Part shown: in pieces, positions 42,419 to 50,390 of the stretch | Layout of the letters: every line of letters begins with the position of its first letter | Numbering within the stretch: the first letter of the stretch is position 1 | Source of the DNA: Methanothermobacter sp049720995 | Lineage (GTDB): Archaea; Methanobacteriota; Methanobacteria; Methanobacteriales; Methanothermobacteraceae | Length of the DNA: 52,011 nt | Reading direction: 5' to 3' | Assembly (NCBI RefSeq): GCF_049720995.1 | Contig: NZ_JBNASF010000011.1 | Span: 1-52,011 of the forward strand | Translations under genes and position numbers: made by a program | The notes under the pieces: generated by a model | Databases searched by the model: none | The model's input: the letters and a program-made list of their open reading frames with translations, nothing else | Told to the model about the DNA's origin: nothing

Positions 42419-43645
42419 GTGAAAAATCAATCTGAAATAAACATTGGTCTTGTGGGGCACGTGGACCATGGTAAAACAACCCTTACAAAGGCCCTTTCAG
42501 GTGTCTGGACAGACACCCACAGTGAGGAAACCAAGAGGGGCATATCCATCCGTCTGGGCTATGCTGACATAACATTCAGAAAGTGCCCCCAGTGTGAAGC
42601 CCCGATGTGCTACACAACTGCAGTGATCTGTGAGAGGTGCGGCACCGAGACAGAGCTTCTGAGAAAGGTGTCCTTTGTGGATGCACCCGGCCATGAAACA
42701 CTCATGGCAACCATGCTTTCCGGAGCCGCCCTCATGGACGGAGCCATACTTGTAATAGCCGCCAATGAGCCATGTCCCCAGCCCCAGACAAAGGAGCACC
42801 TCATGGCTCTTGACGTGATAGGGGTTAAGGATGTTATCGTTGTCCAGAACAAGATAGACATAGTCTCCAGGGAAAGGGCCCTTGAGAGTTACAGGGAGAT
42901 CAAGGAATTTGTGAAGGGTACATGTGCTGAGGATGCACCTATAATACCTGTATCTGCACAGCAGGGCGCCAACATTGACATTCTCATTGAGACAATTGAG
43001 GAGAAAATCAAAACACCCAAAAGGGATGTTGATAAGCCTGCCAGGATGTACGTGGCCAGGTCCTTTGATATAAACAAACCAGGGGTTGACCCTGAACACC
43101 TTGCAGGTGGAGTTATAGGCGGCTCACTTGTCCAGGGTAAATTCAGGGTGGAGGATGAGATAGAGATAAAACCCGGCATACAGGTTAAAAAGGATGGTAA
43201 ACAGTCCTGGATGAGCCTCCACTCCACCATCACAGGCCTTGTGGCAGGGGGAGAGGAGATGGATGAGGTTGGTCCAGGGGGCCTCGTGGGTGTTGGAACA
43301 CTCCTTGATCCCTCACTGACCAAGGCAGATTCACTTTCAGGTTCAGTGGCCGGTGAACCAGGCACCCTCCCACCTGTGAGGCACTCCTTCACCATGGAGA
43401 CCCACCTCCTTGAGAGGGTCGTCGGTACCAGGGAGGAGACCAAGGTGGAACCCATTAAGACAGGGGAGCCCCTGATGATAAACGTCGGTACCACAACCAC
43501 CGTGGGTGTTGTTAAATCAGCAAGGGCTGCTGATGCCGACGTCGTCCTTAAACTACCCGCCTGCGCAGAGGAGGGTCAGAGGATAGCCCTATCAAGAAGG
43601 GTTGGAGCAAGATGGAGGCTGATAGGATATGGTATCATCAAATAG
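42419..43645 (+). CDS. eif2g: Translation initiation factor aIF2, gamma subunit
   Basis: GTPase core of the factor that brings initiator Met-tRNA to the ribosome. G1 GHVDHGKTTLTKAL, G3 DAPGHETLMATM and G4 QNKIDIVSRE are clear, and a zinc-binding insert (CPQCEAP then CERCGTE) marks the gamma subunit. 408 residues, normal. The start is GTG at 42419 with GGTG upstream. The PIN gene begins two bases after the stop. Confidence 0.97.
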   Translation: MKNQSEINIGLVGHVDHGKTTLTKALSGVWTDTHSEETKRGISIRLGYADITFRKCPQCEAPMCYTTAVICERCGTETELLRKVSFVDAPGHETLMATMLSGAALMDGAILVIAANEPCPQPQTKEHLMALDVIGVKDVIVVQNKIDIVSRERALESYREIKEFVKGTCAEDAPIIPVSAQQGANIDILIETIEEKIKTPKRDVDKPARMYVARSFDINKPGVDPEHLAGGVIGGSLVQGKFRVEDEIEIKPGIQVKKDGKQSWMSLHSTITGLVAGGEEMDEVGPGGLVGVGTLLDPSLTKADSLSGSVAGEPGTLPPVRHSFTMETHLLERVVGTREETKVEPIKTGEPLMINVGTTTTVGVVKSARAADADVVLKLPACAEEGQRIALSRRVGARWRLIGYGIIK

Positions 43646-43646
43646 G

Positions 43647-44023
43647 GTGGTTATAGACACCAATTTTTTATGATACCCCACCAGTTCAGGGTTGACATAG
43701 TATCTGAGCTCCGGAGACTCTTCCCGACCCATGAGCTCCTTGTCCCCTCCTTTGTGATAGGGGAACTTGAGGGTATAAGGAGGCATGCAGGTGGCGATGC
43801 AAGGATAGCCGCCTCAATTGGCCTTTCTCTGGCACGAAGACCACCATTCAGGGTGGTTGAGGAGGAACTCCGTGAAGGTGAAACTGCTGACGATGCGCTT
43901 CTCAGGATCTCAGACGTGCTCTGCACCGCTGACCGGGAGCTCAGGGAAAGGGCGAGGTCACAGGGCATACCCGTGGTCTATCTGAGGCAGAAAAAATATC
44001 TTGCAGTTGATGGGCATATATAA
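43647..44023 (+). CDS. PIN domain protein with reading frame broken in a T-run
   Basis: The downstream part (from the ATG at 43670) encodes MIPHQFRVDIVSELRRLFPT and the rest of a PIN domain, with the acidic GELEGI and LCTADRELRERA. The start of the domain, VVIDTNF with the first catalytic Asp, is encoded from the GTG at 43647 in another frame. The two frames meet in a run of six T (43664-43669). Seven T would join them as VVIDTNFFMIPHQF, a normal PIN start. As written, translation from the GTG stops after eight codons. It could be a sequencing error, polymerase slippage on the T-run, or a new pseudogene. It sits between aIF2 gamma and ppa, where archaea commonly have an FCF1-like PIN protein. 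Confidence 0.8.
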
Positions 44024-44037
44024 ATAGGAGGTTTTTC

Positions 44038-44568
44038 ATGAATCTGTGGAAGGATATTGAACCTGGACCATCAGTACCAGAGGTAGTATATGCAGTTGTT
44101 GAAATACCCCGGGGTTCAAGGAACAAGTATGAATACCACAAGGACCTTGAGGCATTTGCACTTGACAGGGTGCTCTACTCACCGGTATTCTACCCTGCAG
44201 AGTACGGTATAATACCCCGGACCCTCTACGATGACGGCGACCCAATGGACATCATGGTACTCATTGATGAGCCAACATTCCCTGGATGCATCATAGAGTC
44301 AAGGCCCATAGGCCTTCTCAGGATGATAGATGGGGGGGACCAGGACGATAAGATCCTGGCGGTGCCTGTTGATGACCCCCACTACAGTGATGTTAAGGAT
44401 ATATCGGACATACCCCAACACATCCTGAAGGAGATAGCACACTTCTTCCAGGTTTACAAGAACCTTGAAGGTAAGGAGACAGAGATAATCGGATGGGAGG
44501 GCGCCGAAAAGGCACTTGAAGCCGTTAATCACTCCATAGAACTCTACAGAGAGAAATGTATGGAGTAA
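44038..44568 (+). CDS. ppa: Inorganic pyrophosphatase, family I
   Basis: Soluble enzyme hydrolysing pyrophosphate to drive biosynthesis. The family signature DGDPMDIMVL (three metal-binding Asp) is present, together with FYPAEYGIIPRTLYDDG. 176 residues, normal. ATG with GGAGG upstream. It lies in the middle of the translation/transcription cluster. Confidence 0.97.
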   Translation: MNLWKDIEPGPSVPEVVYAVVEIPRGSRNKYEYHKDLEAFALDRVLYSPVFYPAEYGIIPRTLYDDGDPMDIMVLIDEPTFPGCIIESRPIGLLRMIDGGDQDDKILAVPVDDPHYSDVKDISDIPQHILKEIAHFFQVYKNLEGKETEIIGWEGAEKALEAVNHSIELYREKCME

Positions 44569-44588
44569 TTCTTTAATGGGGGATCCCA

Positions 44589-45143
44589 TTGTATTATATA
44601 ACAAAAATTGTTGACACAGTCAGAATACCTCCAGACCGCTTTGAGGAGCCACTGGAGGAGGTTGCCATAGAGGTTCTCAACGAAACCTACGTTGGAAGGA
44701 TGGACAGGAACCTCGGCCAGATGATAACCGTAAATGAAATAGAGGATATAGGAATCGGAAAGGTCATAATGGGTGACGGTGCTGCCTACCATGAGGTGAC
44801 ATTCACAGCCCTATTCTTCAAACCGGAACTACATGAGATCGTTGAGGGCGAGGTAATAGAGATTGCAGAGTTCGGAGCATTCGTGCGCATTGGGCCGGTG
44901 GATGGTCTTGTGCACGTTTCACAGGTGACAGACGATTACATAACCTATGATGCCAAGAAGGGCTCCCTTACAGGTAAGGAGACAGGTAAACGCCTGGATG
45001 AGGGGGACCTTGTAAGGGCAAGGATAGTCGCGCTGAGCCTCAAGGGCCGAAGAGAGGGTGTGAAGGTTGGACTCACCATGAGGCAGCCAGGACTTGGAAA
45101 ATTCGAATGGATTGAAGAAGAGAAGAGGAAGAGTAAAAAATGA
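44589..45143 (+). CDS. rpoE: RNA polymerase subunit Rpo7 (RpoE)
   Basis: Stalk subunit of archaeal RNA polymerase, pairing with Rpo4; contacts nascent RNA. The N-terminal tip domain (VDTVRIPPDRFEEPLEEVAI) is followed by an S1 domain (VEGEVIEIAEFGAFVRIGPV then DGLVHVSQV). 184 residues, normal. The start is TTG at 44589 with GGGGGATC upstream. The Spt4 gene overlaps its stop. Confidence 0.96.
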   Translation: MYYITKIVDTVRIPPDRFEEPLEEVAIEVLNETYVGRMDRNLGQMITVNEIEDIGIGKVIMGDGAAYHEVTFTALFFKPELHEIVEGEVIEIAEFGAFVRIGPVDGLVHVSQVTDDYITYDAKKGSLTGKETGKRLDEGDLVRARIVALSLKGRREGVKVGLTMRQPGLGKFEWIEEEKRKSKK

Positions 45144-45322
45144 CTGAGAAGGCATGCACAAGGTGTAAGAGAATCACCAGCGACGAACGCTGCCCGGTCT
45201 GCAATGTTCCAGCATCCACCAACTGGAGCGGACTGCTCATAATCATAGATCCAGAGAAATCAGATATAGCCAGGGAGCTGGATATAAAACTTCCTGGTGA
45301 ATACGCACTGAGGGTCAGATAG
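45140..45322 (+). CDS. spt4: Transcription elongation factor Spt4 (RpoE'')
   Basis: A 60-residue zinc protein that pairs with Spt5 to aid elongation. CTRC and CPVC supply the four metal Cys; the motif NWSGLLIIIDPEKSDIAREL is typical. ATG overlaps the rpoE stop by four bases, and its stop overlaps the start of the next gene. Confidence 0.95.
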   Translation: MTEKACTRCKRITSDERCPVCNVPASTNWSGLLIIIDPEKSDIARELDIKLPGEYALRVR

Positions 45323-45810
45323 TGTACATTCTACCGGAAAAACTCAGGGCAGAGCTCAAGAAACCCCTTGGAGAGCTCCACGAATCCTTCAGAAACATCG
45401 ATGTGGGGGATTCGTTTCTCATAACGGTTGGTGATGTCACAACACGCAACGCACTGGAGCATGGCCTGAAACCGGACATCAGCATAATAGACAACAGGAT
45501 ACAGAGAAGGGACTCTGACCATGAATTCAATGACACAGCAACCATTATCAGATCCACAAACCCGCCAGGCACCATAACAGAGGACCTCTGGAACTCCATC
45601 AAAAAGGCCATGGATGGGGCAAGAGCCGGCGAACGCTTCATGATAGTTGTTGATGGAGAGGAGGACCTGGCTGTTTTACCATCAATCTTAATGGCCCCAG
45701 CAGACACTGTCATACTCTATGGACAGCCAGATGAGGGTGTTGTGCTGGTAAAGGCCATCGAAACACGGAAAAGAGCTGAAGAACTCATAAAAAACTTTGA
45801 GGAGGCATAG
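45322..45810 (+). CDS. GTP-dependent dephospho-CoA kinase (DUF359)
   Basis: Last enzyme of archaeal coenzyme A synthesis, phosphorylating dephospho-CoA with GTP; the role was established for the Thermococcus member of this family. The sequence shows LITVGDVTTRNALEHGLKPD and IIDNRIQRRD, then a conserved NPPGTITEDLW. 162 residues, normal. The start is GTG at 45322, overlapping the spt4 stop. Confidence 0.9.
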   Translation: MYILPEKLRAELKKPLGELHESFRNIDVGDSFLITVGDVTTRNALEHGLKPDISIIDNRIQRRDSDHEFNDTATIIRSTNPPGTITEDLWNSIKKAMDGARAGERFMIVVDGEEDLAVLPSILMAPADTVILYGQPDEGVVLVKAIETRKRAEELIKNFEEA

Positions 45811-45811
45811 A

Positions 45812-46114
45812 ATGGAGATCAGAATAATCGAGGAAAAGGAAAACCCACTCTTAAACAGAAAGGAGATAAGGTTTGAATGCTTATATGAGGGCGAATCAAC
45901 ACCGAAGGTCCTTGATGTTAAGAACAAGCTCGTTGCAATGCTTGACGCGGATAAGGACCTCCTTGTGGTCGACAAGATCGACCAGGGATTCGGCGAGCCA
46001 AAGGCCTCAGGATACGCCAAGATATATGATTCAATGGATAAACTCACCGAGATAGAACCTGAACACATCATAAAGAAGAACACAGAGGCACAAGAGGAAG
46101 AGGAGGAGGAATAG
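45812..46114 (+). CDS. rps24e: Ribosomal protein S24e
   Basis: A 100-residue small-subunit protein. MEIRIIEEKENPLLNRKEI at the start and LLVVDKIDQGFGEPKASGYA match the family; the C-terminus is acidic (EAQEEEEEE). I take the ATG at 45812, which has GAGGAGG upstream; an in-frame ATG at 45797 lies within the preceding gene and has no SD. Confidence 0.96.
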   Translation: MEIRIIEEKENPLLNRKEIRFECLYEGESTPKVLDVKNKLVAMLDADKDLLVVDKIDQGFGEPKASGYAKIYDSMDKLTEIEPEHIIKKNTEAQEEEEEE

Positions 46115-46270
46115 ATGAAGAAGTTCGAACTCTACGAGGTAAAGGGGGATAAACTCGTAAGGAAGAACCCCTTCTGTGTGAGATGCTCAAACGGTGTCTT
46201 CATGGCGGACCATGGGGACAGGTACGCCTGCGGTAAGTGCGGATACACCGAATGGAAAAACAGGGAATAG
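46115..46270 (+). CDS. rps27ae: Ribosomal protein S27ae
   Basis: A 51-residue zinc protein of the small subunit: KNPFCVRCSNGVFMADH followed by YACGKCGYTEW gives the C2-C2 site. The ATG begins directly at the S24e stop, with GGAGGA upstream. It ends the ribosomal part of the cluster; its stop overlaps the SD of argH. Confidence 0.95.
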   Translation: MKKFELYEVKGDKLVRKNPFCVRCSNGVFMADHGDRYACGKCGYTEWKNRE

Positions 46271-46278
46271 GTGGAAAC

Positions 46279-47688
46279 TTGAACCTGAGGGCTGGCAGAC
46301 TGAAGAGGGGCATGGAGGATGAGGCAGCAGAGTTTACCTCATCCCTCACATTCGACCACTACATATTTGAGGCAGATGTTGACTGTAACATTGCACACAC
46401 AACCATGCTGGCCCATGAGGGTATAATACCGGAGGAAGTGGCAGATAAGATCATAGAAGCCCTTGAAACCCTCAGGGAGGAGGGTGTCGAGGCCCTTGAC
46501 ATGGACCCATCGGTGGAGGATATCCACATGGCTGTCGAGAACTACGTGACAGCCATGATAGGTGAGGAAGCCGGGTTCATGCACACAGGCAAATCCCGGA
46601 ACGACCAGGTTGCAACTGACCTGCGCCTGGCCCTGAGGGAGAAAATAAAAATTATCAGCCACGAACTCCTCGATTTCATTGATAAGATAGCTGAAATGGC
46701 ACTTGAACACACAGGGACGGTCATGGTTGGCTACACCCACCTACAGCATGCCCAGCCAACAACCCTTGCCCACCACCTCATGGCCTACGCCTATTCCCTC
46801 AGAAGGGATTATGAGAGGCTCCAGGACGCCCTGAAGAGGATTGACATCAACCCCCTGGGTTCCGCGGCCATGACAACCACAACCTTCCCCATAAACAGGG
46901 AACTTACAACGGAACTTTTAGGGTTCTCTGATTACATGAGGAACTCCATGGACGCGGTGAGTGCAAGGGACTTTATAGCAGAGACAATCTTTGACCTCTC
47001 GGTGCTGGCGGTGAACCTAAGCAGGATCTCAGAGGAGATGATACTCTGGAGCACCTACGAGTTTGGCATGATAGAGATCCCTGATGAATTCTCATCAACA
47101 TCATCGATAATGCCCCAGAAGAAGAACCCTGATGTGGCCGAGATAGCCAGGGCAAAGACCTCCACACTCCATGGGGCCCTCTTCTCTGTACTTGGAATCA
47201 TGAAGGCCCTCCCCTACACCTACAACAGGGACCTTCAGGAGATCACACCCCACCTGTGGAGGGCCACCGAGACTGCACTATCAATGATCCGCGTCGTGAG
47301 GGGGATGCTCCTTGGCATCAGGGTTAACCGGGAGCGGGCCCTTGAACTTGCAGGGGCCAACTTTGCAACCGCAACTGACCTTGCAGATATCCTTGTAAGG
47401 GAGCGGGGCATACCCTTCAGGGTGGCCCACAGGATAGTCGGAAGACTGGTCACAAGGGCCATTTCCGATGGTCTCAGGCCCTCTGACATAGATTCAGAGT
47501 ACCTTGATGAGGTCAGCCTCGAGGTCACCGGCAGGAGACTTGAACTGGACCGGGAACTTGTGAGAAGAGCACTTGATCCACTTGAAAATGTCAGGATGAG
47601 GATGGTTCCAGGTGGACCAGCCCCTGAGATGGTTAGGGCGGCCATTGATGATATCAGAGCTTTTGTGGAGTCTGAAAGGGGCACTTAA
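46279..47688 (+). CDS. argH: Argininosuccinate lyase
   Basis: Cleaves argininosuccinate to arginine and fumarate. Fumarase-superfamily motifs are visible: HTGKSRNDQVATDLRLALR, GYTHLQHAQPTTLAHH with a catalytic His, and the signature SSIMPQKKNPDVAEIARAK. I take TTG at 46279 (MNLRAGRL) because AGGTGG lies four bases upstream; the frame extends to an ATG at 46237 inside S27ae. The resulting length (469 aa) is normal. A T-run follows the stop. Confidence 0.96.
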   Translation: MNLRAGRLKRGMEDEAAEFTSSLTFDHYIFEADVDCNIAHTTMLAHEGIIPEEVADKIIEALETLREEGVEALDMDPSVEDIHMAVENYVTAMIGEEAGFMHTGKSRNDQVATDLRLALREKIKIISHELLDFIDKIAEMALEHTGTVMVGYTHLQHAQPTTLAHHLMAYAYSLRRDYERLQDALKRIDINPLGSAAMTTTTFPINRELTTELLGFSDYMRNSMDAVSARDFIAETIFDLSVLAVNLSRISEEMILWSTYEFGMIEIPDEFSSTSSIMPQKKNPDVAEIARAKTSTLHGALFSVLGIMKALPYTYNRDLQEITPHLWRATETALSMIRVVRGMLLGIRVNRERALELAGANFATATDLADILVRERGIPFRVAHRIVGRLVTRAISDGLRPSDIDSEYLDEVSLEVTGRRLELDRELVRRALDPLENVRMRMVPGGPAPEMVRAAIDDIRAFVESERGT

Positions 47689-47691
47689 GGA

Positions 47692-47702
47692 TTATTTTTT
47701 TC
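47692..47702 (+). terminator. T-run after argH
   Basis: A run of eight T lies six bases after the argH stop, the usual archaeal release signal. It ends the long plus-strand cluster. Confidence 0.4.
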
Positions 47703-47716
47703 ATGGAGCAGAAATT

Positions 47717-47726
47717 TTATATATAA
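47717..47726 (+). promoter_or_regulatory. TATA box of the mini membrane protein gene
   Basis: TTATATATAA is centred about 26 bases before the ATG at 47748. Transcription should start at or next to the start codon, so the mRNA is probably leaderless; no SD is present. Confidence 0.5.
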
Positions 47727-47747
47727 TTTTTGACATACAATTATTAC

Positions 47748-47888
47748 ATGAAATCTGAAACCGAAACAAGGGTTGTTGGACTTCTGGCGGTACTCATCGG
47801 TATACTGATGATAATCTACCCGCAGCTTGTCGGGTATCTGGTTGGTGTGTTCCTCATAGCCTACGGTCTTCTCAAGATATTCAGTTAG
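47748..47888 (+). CDS. 46-residue membrane protein, DUF3096-like
   Basis: A very small hydrophobic protein encoding MKSETETRVVGLLAVLIGIL, then MIIYPQLVGYLVGVFLIAYG and LLKIFS: two short membrane segments joined by YPQ. It resembles DUF3096 proteins, whose function is unknown. A strong TATA element with leaderless spacing supports expression. It is convergent with the KH/PP-loop gene, with stop codons one base apart. Confidence 0.7.
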   Translation: MKSETETRVVGLLAVLIGILMIIYPQLVGYLVGVFLIAYGLLKIFS

Positions 47889-47889
47889 T

Positions 47890-48903
47890 TCACCGGGAGC
47901 CGCAGATACTCCATACAAGTTCCAGGGCCTCGCCGGGTTCAAGCACACCGGCACGGGTCTCCCTGAGGACCCTCTGAATTGAGTAGCGCCTCATGTGGGG
48001 ATACCTGCGGTGGACCTCCCCAAGAAGGGGACAGCCGAACCCTGAGGGGGCTCTGATCCCGTAATCGGATACAGAGGACTTCAGTTCCTGCTTTGAGGCC
48101 GCAAAGAGTGCAGGTAGATTAACCCTGAGGATATCATCGGTTACCTGGAGCGAACGGTATCCTGCTGAGAGTAGATCACCGAATATCACAGTATCAATTC
48201 CCTCATTCTTTATTTTTTCCATGATGACTTCCTCAATCATGGATGAGCACCTACCGCAGGGGTGGAACCTCCCCTCCAGTGCATCCCTCTGAAATTCAGT
48301 GAAGTCCATCCTGATGTACTCGTGCCTCACCCCGAGGGAACTGGTGAGTTCATCCACAGCCTTCCTGACGTGACCTGGCAGTACAATGGTGCCAGGGTCA
48401 GCGGTGAATGCCACAGGTTTTAAACCAAGATTAAATGCTGCTATGAGTGAAAATGAACTATCAGTACCCCCTGATAGTGCCACAGCAGCACCGGGCTCTT
48501 CGATGGAGTTTGGGGGTGCACTGCTGCCTCCTGTGAGAAAGTCAAGTCCCGCAGGATATTCAAGCCGTTTCCTCAGCGGTTCCTCAAGGAGGGAGAGCAC
48601 CCTGAAGGATCCCCTGAGTTCAGCCAGTCGCTCAAGTGCAAATTTAACCCGTTCCCTTCTCATGATGATGTCGATCTCTGATTCAACATGTATCCTGCTG
48701 ATGCCAAGTTTCTCCCGTAATCTGCCCACAACCCATCCACCCTTCCCTATTATGATGGACTTATCTGAACGGTCGGGCGCGACTATGAGGAGTTCGTCTC
48801 TTTCCCCATTGAATATGGCCTTGGCTATCCTTACCTCTGTATCCTCATGACCTACCTCGGATCTGACCTCCCTGATGAGAACCGCAAGTTCATCTGCATC
48901 CAT
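47890..48903 (-). CDS. KH-like and PP-loop ATPase protein
   Basis: A 337-residue protein combining an N-terminal RNA-binding KH-like region (IIIGKGGWVVGRLREKLGI, about residues 50-68) with an ATP-pyrophosphatase domain whose P-loop is VALSGGTDSSFSLIAA (about 139-154). Cys pairs follow the domain (HPCGRCSSM) and near the end (FGCPLLGEV, ICGSR). This layout resembles tRNA-thiolating enzymes of the TtuA/Ncs6 or ThiI type, so RNA thiolation or adenylation is the best guess; the substrate is unknown. Confidence 0.75.
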   Translation of the reverse strand: MDADELAVLIREVRSEVGHEDTEVRIAKAIFNGERDELLIVAPDRSDKSIIIGKGGWVVGRLREKLGISRIHVESEIDIIMRRERVKFALERLAELRGSFRVLSLLEEPLRKRLEYPAGLDFLTGGSSAPPNSIEEPGAAVALSGGTDSSFSLIAAFNLGLKPVAFTADPGTIVLPGHVRKAVDELTSSLGVRHEYIRMDFTEFQRDALEGRFHPCGRCSSMIEEVIMEKIKNEGIDTVIFGDLLSAGYRSLQVTDDILRVNLPALFAASKQELKSSVSDYGIRAPSGFGCPLLGEVHRRYPHMRRYSIQRVLRETRAGVLEPGEALELVWSICGSR

Positions 48904-49010
48904 GGAATCCTTCCTGATTATTTCCTGATGATTGAATGTCCCCAGTGAACCACCTTTTTTGATGAGCCGATGTAATTATAGATGGTATGCATGAAGTAAA
49001 GTATATTATG

Positions 49011-49096
49011 GATACTGTCAATATCTGATATAAGGGAAGGATATGACTTCCTCATAGATACTGTCAATATCTAATATAAAAGGATATGACTTCCTC
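49011..49096. repeat. Imperfect tandem repeat of about 43 bp
   Basis: GATACTGTCAATATCT and a following block ending GGATATGACTTCCTC occur twice, at 49011-49053 and 49057-49096, differing by one substitution and a few missing or changed bases. It lies in the non-coding space between the divergent KH/PP-loop and acyltransferase genes. Confidence 0.8.
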
Positions 49097-49127
49097 TGTA
49101 CCTGGACTTTAATAAAGCATTTGGGGG

Positions 49128-49748
49128 ATGCATGGGCAAATGCCAAATATTAAAAGTCTTCTTTTTGGAGATCAGGAAGAAGAATGGGGTTATAAAAGGG
49201 AAAGTGAGAATATAATAGTTGGTTATGGCTACAAAAAGTTCAGTAAACCCCCGGTTATAGGTAAAAACCCTCTTCTGCGCTCAAACACAGTTATATACAA
49301 TGATGTTACCATAGGTGATAACCTCAGAACAGGCCACAACGTCCTCATAAGGGAGAAGACAACAATAGGTGATGATGTACTCATAGGTACAAACACGGTC
49401 ATTGAGGGTCACTCAAAGATAGGGAGCAATGTCAGCATCCAGTCAAACGTGTATCTGCCCAAGAACAGTTACATAGAGGACAATGTATTCATAGGACCCT
49501 GCGCATGCTTCACCAATGACCGCTACCCCATAAGGGTCAATTACAAATTGAGGGGCCCCATAATAAGGCAGGGGGCATCCATAGGTGCAAACTCCACCTT
49601 CCTCTCCAGGATCGAGGTGGGTGAGGGTGCAATGGTGGCAGCGGGGGCGGTCGTAACCAGGAACGTGCCCCCATGGTCACTGGCAATCGGTGCACCTGCC
49701 CGTATAAAGGCTCTTCCTGCCAAGCTGAGGGTTCCCAACAATATTTAG
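49128..49748 (+). CDS. Hexapeptide-repeat (left-handed beta-helix) acyltransferase
   Basis: A 206-residue member of the LbH acyl/acetyltransferase superfamily, typically trimeric and CoA-dependent, often acting on nucleotide sugars. Repeating I-G-D and V-I-G turns are visible: VTIGDNLRTGHNVLI, TTIGDDVLIGTNTVIEG, SKIGSNVSIQSNVYL, YIEDNVFIGPCACFTND, and the C-terminal VPPWSLAIGAPARIKAL. The start could be ATG at 49128 or at 49140 (MPNIKS). The substrate cannot be told; a cell-surface glycan role is likely. Its 3' end is partly repeated at 49802-49815. Confidence 0.83.
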   Translation: MHGQMPNIKSLLFGDQEEEWGYKRESENIIVGYGYKKFSKPPVIGKNPLLRSNTVIYNDVTIGDNLRTGHNVLIREKTTIGDDVLIGTNTVIEGHSKIGSNVSIQSNVYLPKNSYIEDNVFIGPCACFTNDRYPIRVNYKLRGPIIRQGASIGANSTFLSRIEVGEGAMVAAGAVVTRNVPPWSLAIGAPARIKALPAKLRVPNNI

Positions 49749-49815
49749 TTTTTGATTCTTTCCTGTGATGTTGGGGATGCATAGGAGTTCTGTATTTCTT
49801 TTTCCCAACAATATT
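49732..49815. repeat. Acyltransferase gene 3' end repeated
   Basis: TTCCCAACAATATT, spanning the last codons of the acyltransferase gene, at 49732-49745 recurs at 49802-49815, offset 70, in the gap before the convergent PEBP gene. Similar GATTCTT text follows in both copies. Confidence 0.6.
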
Positions 49816-49888
49816 AGATTCTTCTGCATCAGCTGGATCTGTTCTATTTTTTCCCCAGTCTGCAGTGACTTCTGAGTGATTGAATGAG

Positions 49889-50344
49889 CTATTCTCTTCT
49901 GTAGAGCCCCACTATTCTAGCCTCAGCCAGAACATGGCCCTCCATTGCCTTGAGGACGTCCTCCTTGCCTGCACCGGGTTCAAGGTCCAGCATGGTGTCA
50001 AGGGCGTAGAGCCTGAAGAAGTACCTGTGAACACCGGATGGAGGGCAGGGGCCCCTGTAGCCTATGGTTCCAGAGTCATTGTAGCCCTGGACTGAGCCAT
50101 CAGGCAGCCTCCCCATGGATGGAATGTTCTCATCAAGGCCCCCTGAGCCTGGGGGCATGTTGAATATTACCCAGTGGGTCCACACCTTTGATGGGGCATC
50201 GGGGTCGTCGCATATGAGTGCAAGGGATTGGGCCTCTGGAGGGACGCCATCCCATTCCAGGGGTGGCGATATGTTTTCACCATCACACGTGTACCTTGAG
50301 GGTATCCTTCCACCATCATTGAATGCACGGGTCTTGAGGTTCAT
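49889..50344 (-). CDS. Phosphatidylethanolamine-binding (YbhB/RKIP) family protein
   Basis: A 151-residue PEBP-fold protein. Family motifs are YTCDGENISPPLEW, DDPDAPSKVWTHWVIFNMP, GYRGPCPPSGVHRYFFRLYA and a C-terminal EGHVLAEARIVGLY. The length is normal. It binds phosphate-bearing ligands; its archaeal role is unknown. I take the ATG at 50344 (MNLKTRAF), which has AGGTGAT upstream; an in-frame start at 50359 would include the SD. Confidence 0.93.
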   Translation of the reverse strand: MNLKTRAFNDGGRIPSRYTCDGENISPPLEWDGVPPEAQSLALICDDPDAPSKVWTHWVIFNMPPGSGGLDENIPSMGRLPDGSVQGYNDSGTIGYRGPCPPSGVHRYFFRLYALDTMLDLEPGAGKEDVLKAMEGHVLAEARIVGLYRRE

Positions 50345-50361
50345 GGTATCACCTAACATGA

Positions 50362-50369
50362 TTATATGT
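50362..50369 (+). promoter_or_regulatory. TATA box of the P-loop protein gene
   Basis: TTATATGT is centred about 26 bases before the ATG at 50391, with no SD between. The mRNA is therefore probably leaderless. Confidence 0.45.
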
Positions 50370-50390
50370 TTCCTGTCATTAATTATTATT

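Noticed and set aside
47661..47715. Possible repeat of the argH tail (TGGAG followed by GAAA)
   Set aside because: The match is only about five bases plus scattered identities at offset 38, not distinguishable from chance.
50115..50390. Upstream extension of the P-loop protein frame
   Set aside because: It overlaps the PEBP gene on the opposite strand; the TATA spacing supports the ATG at 50391.
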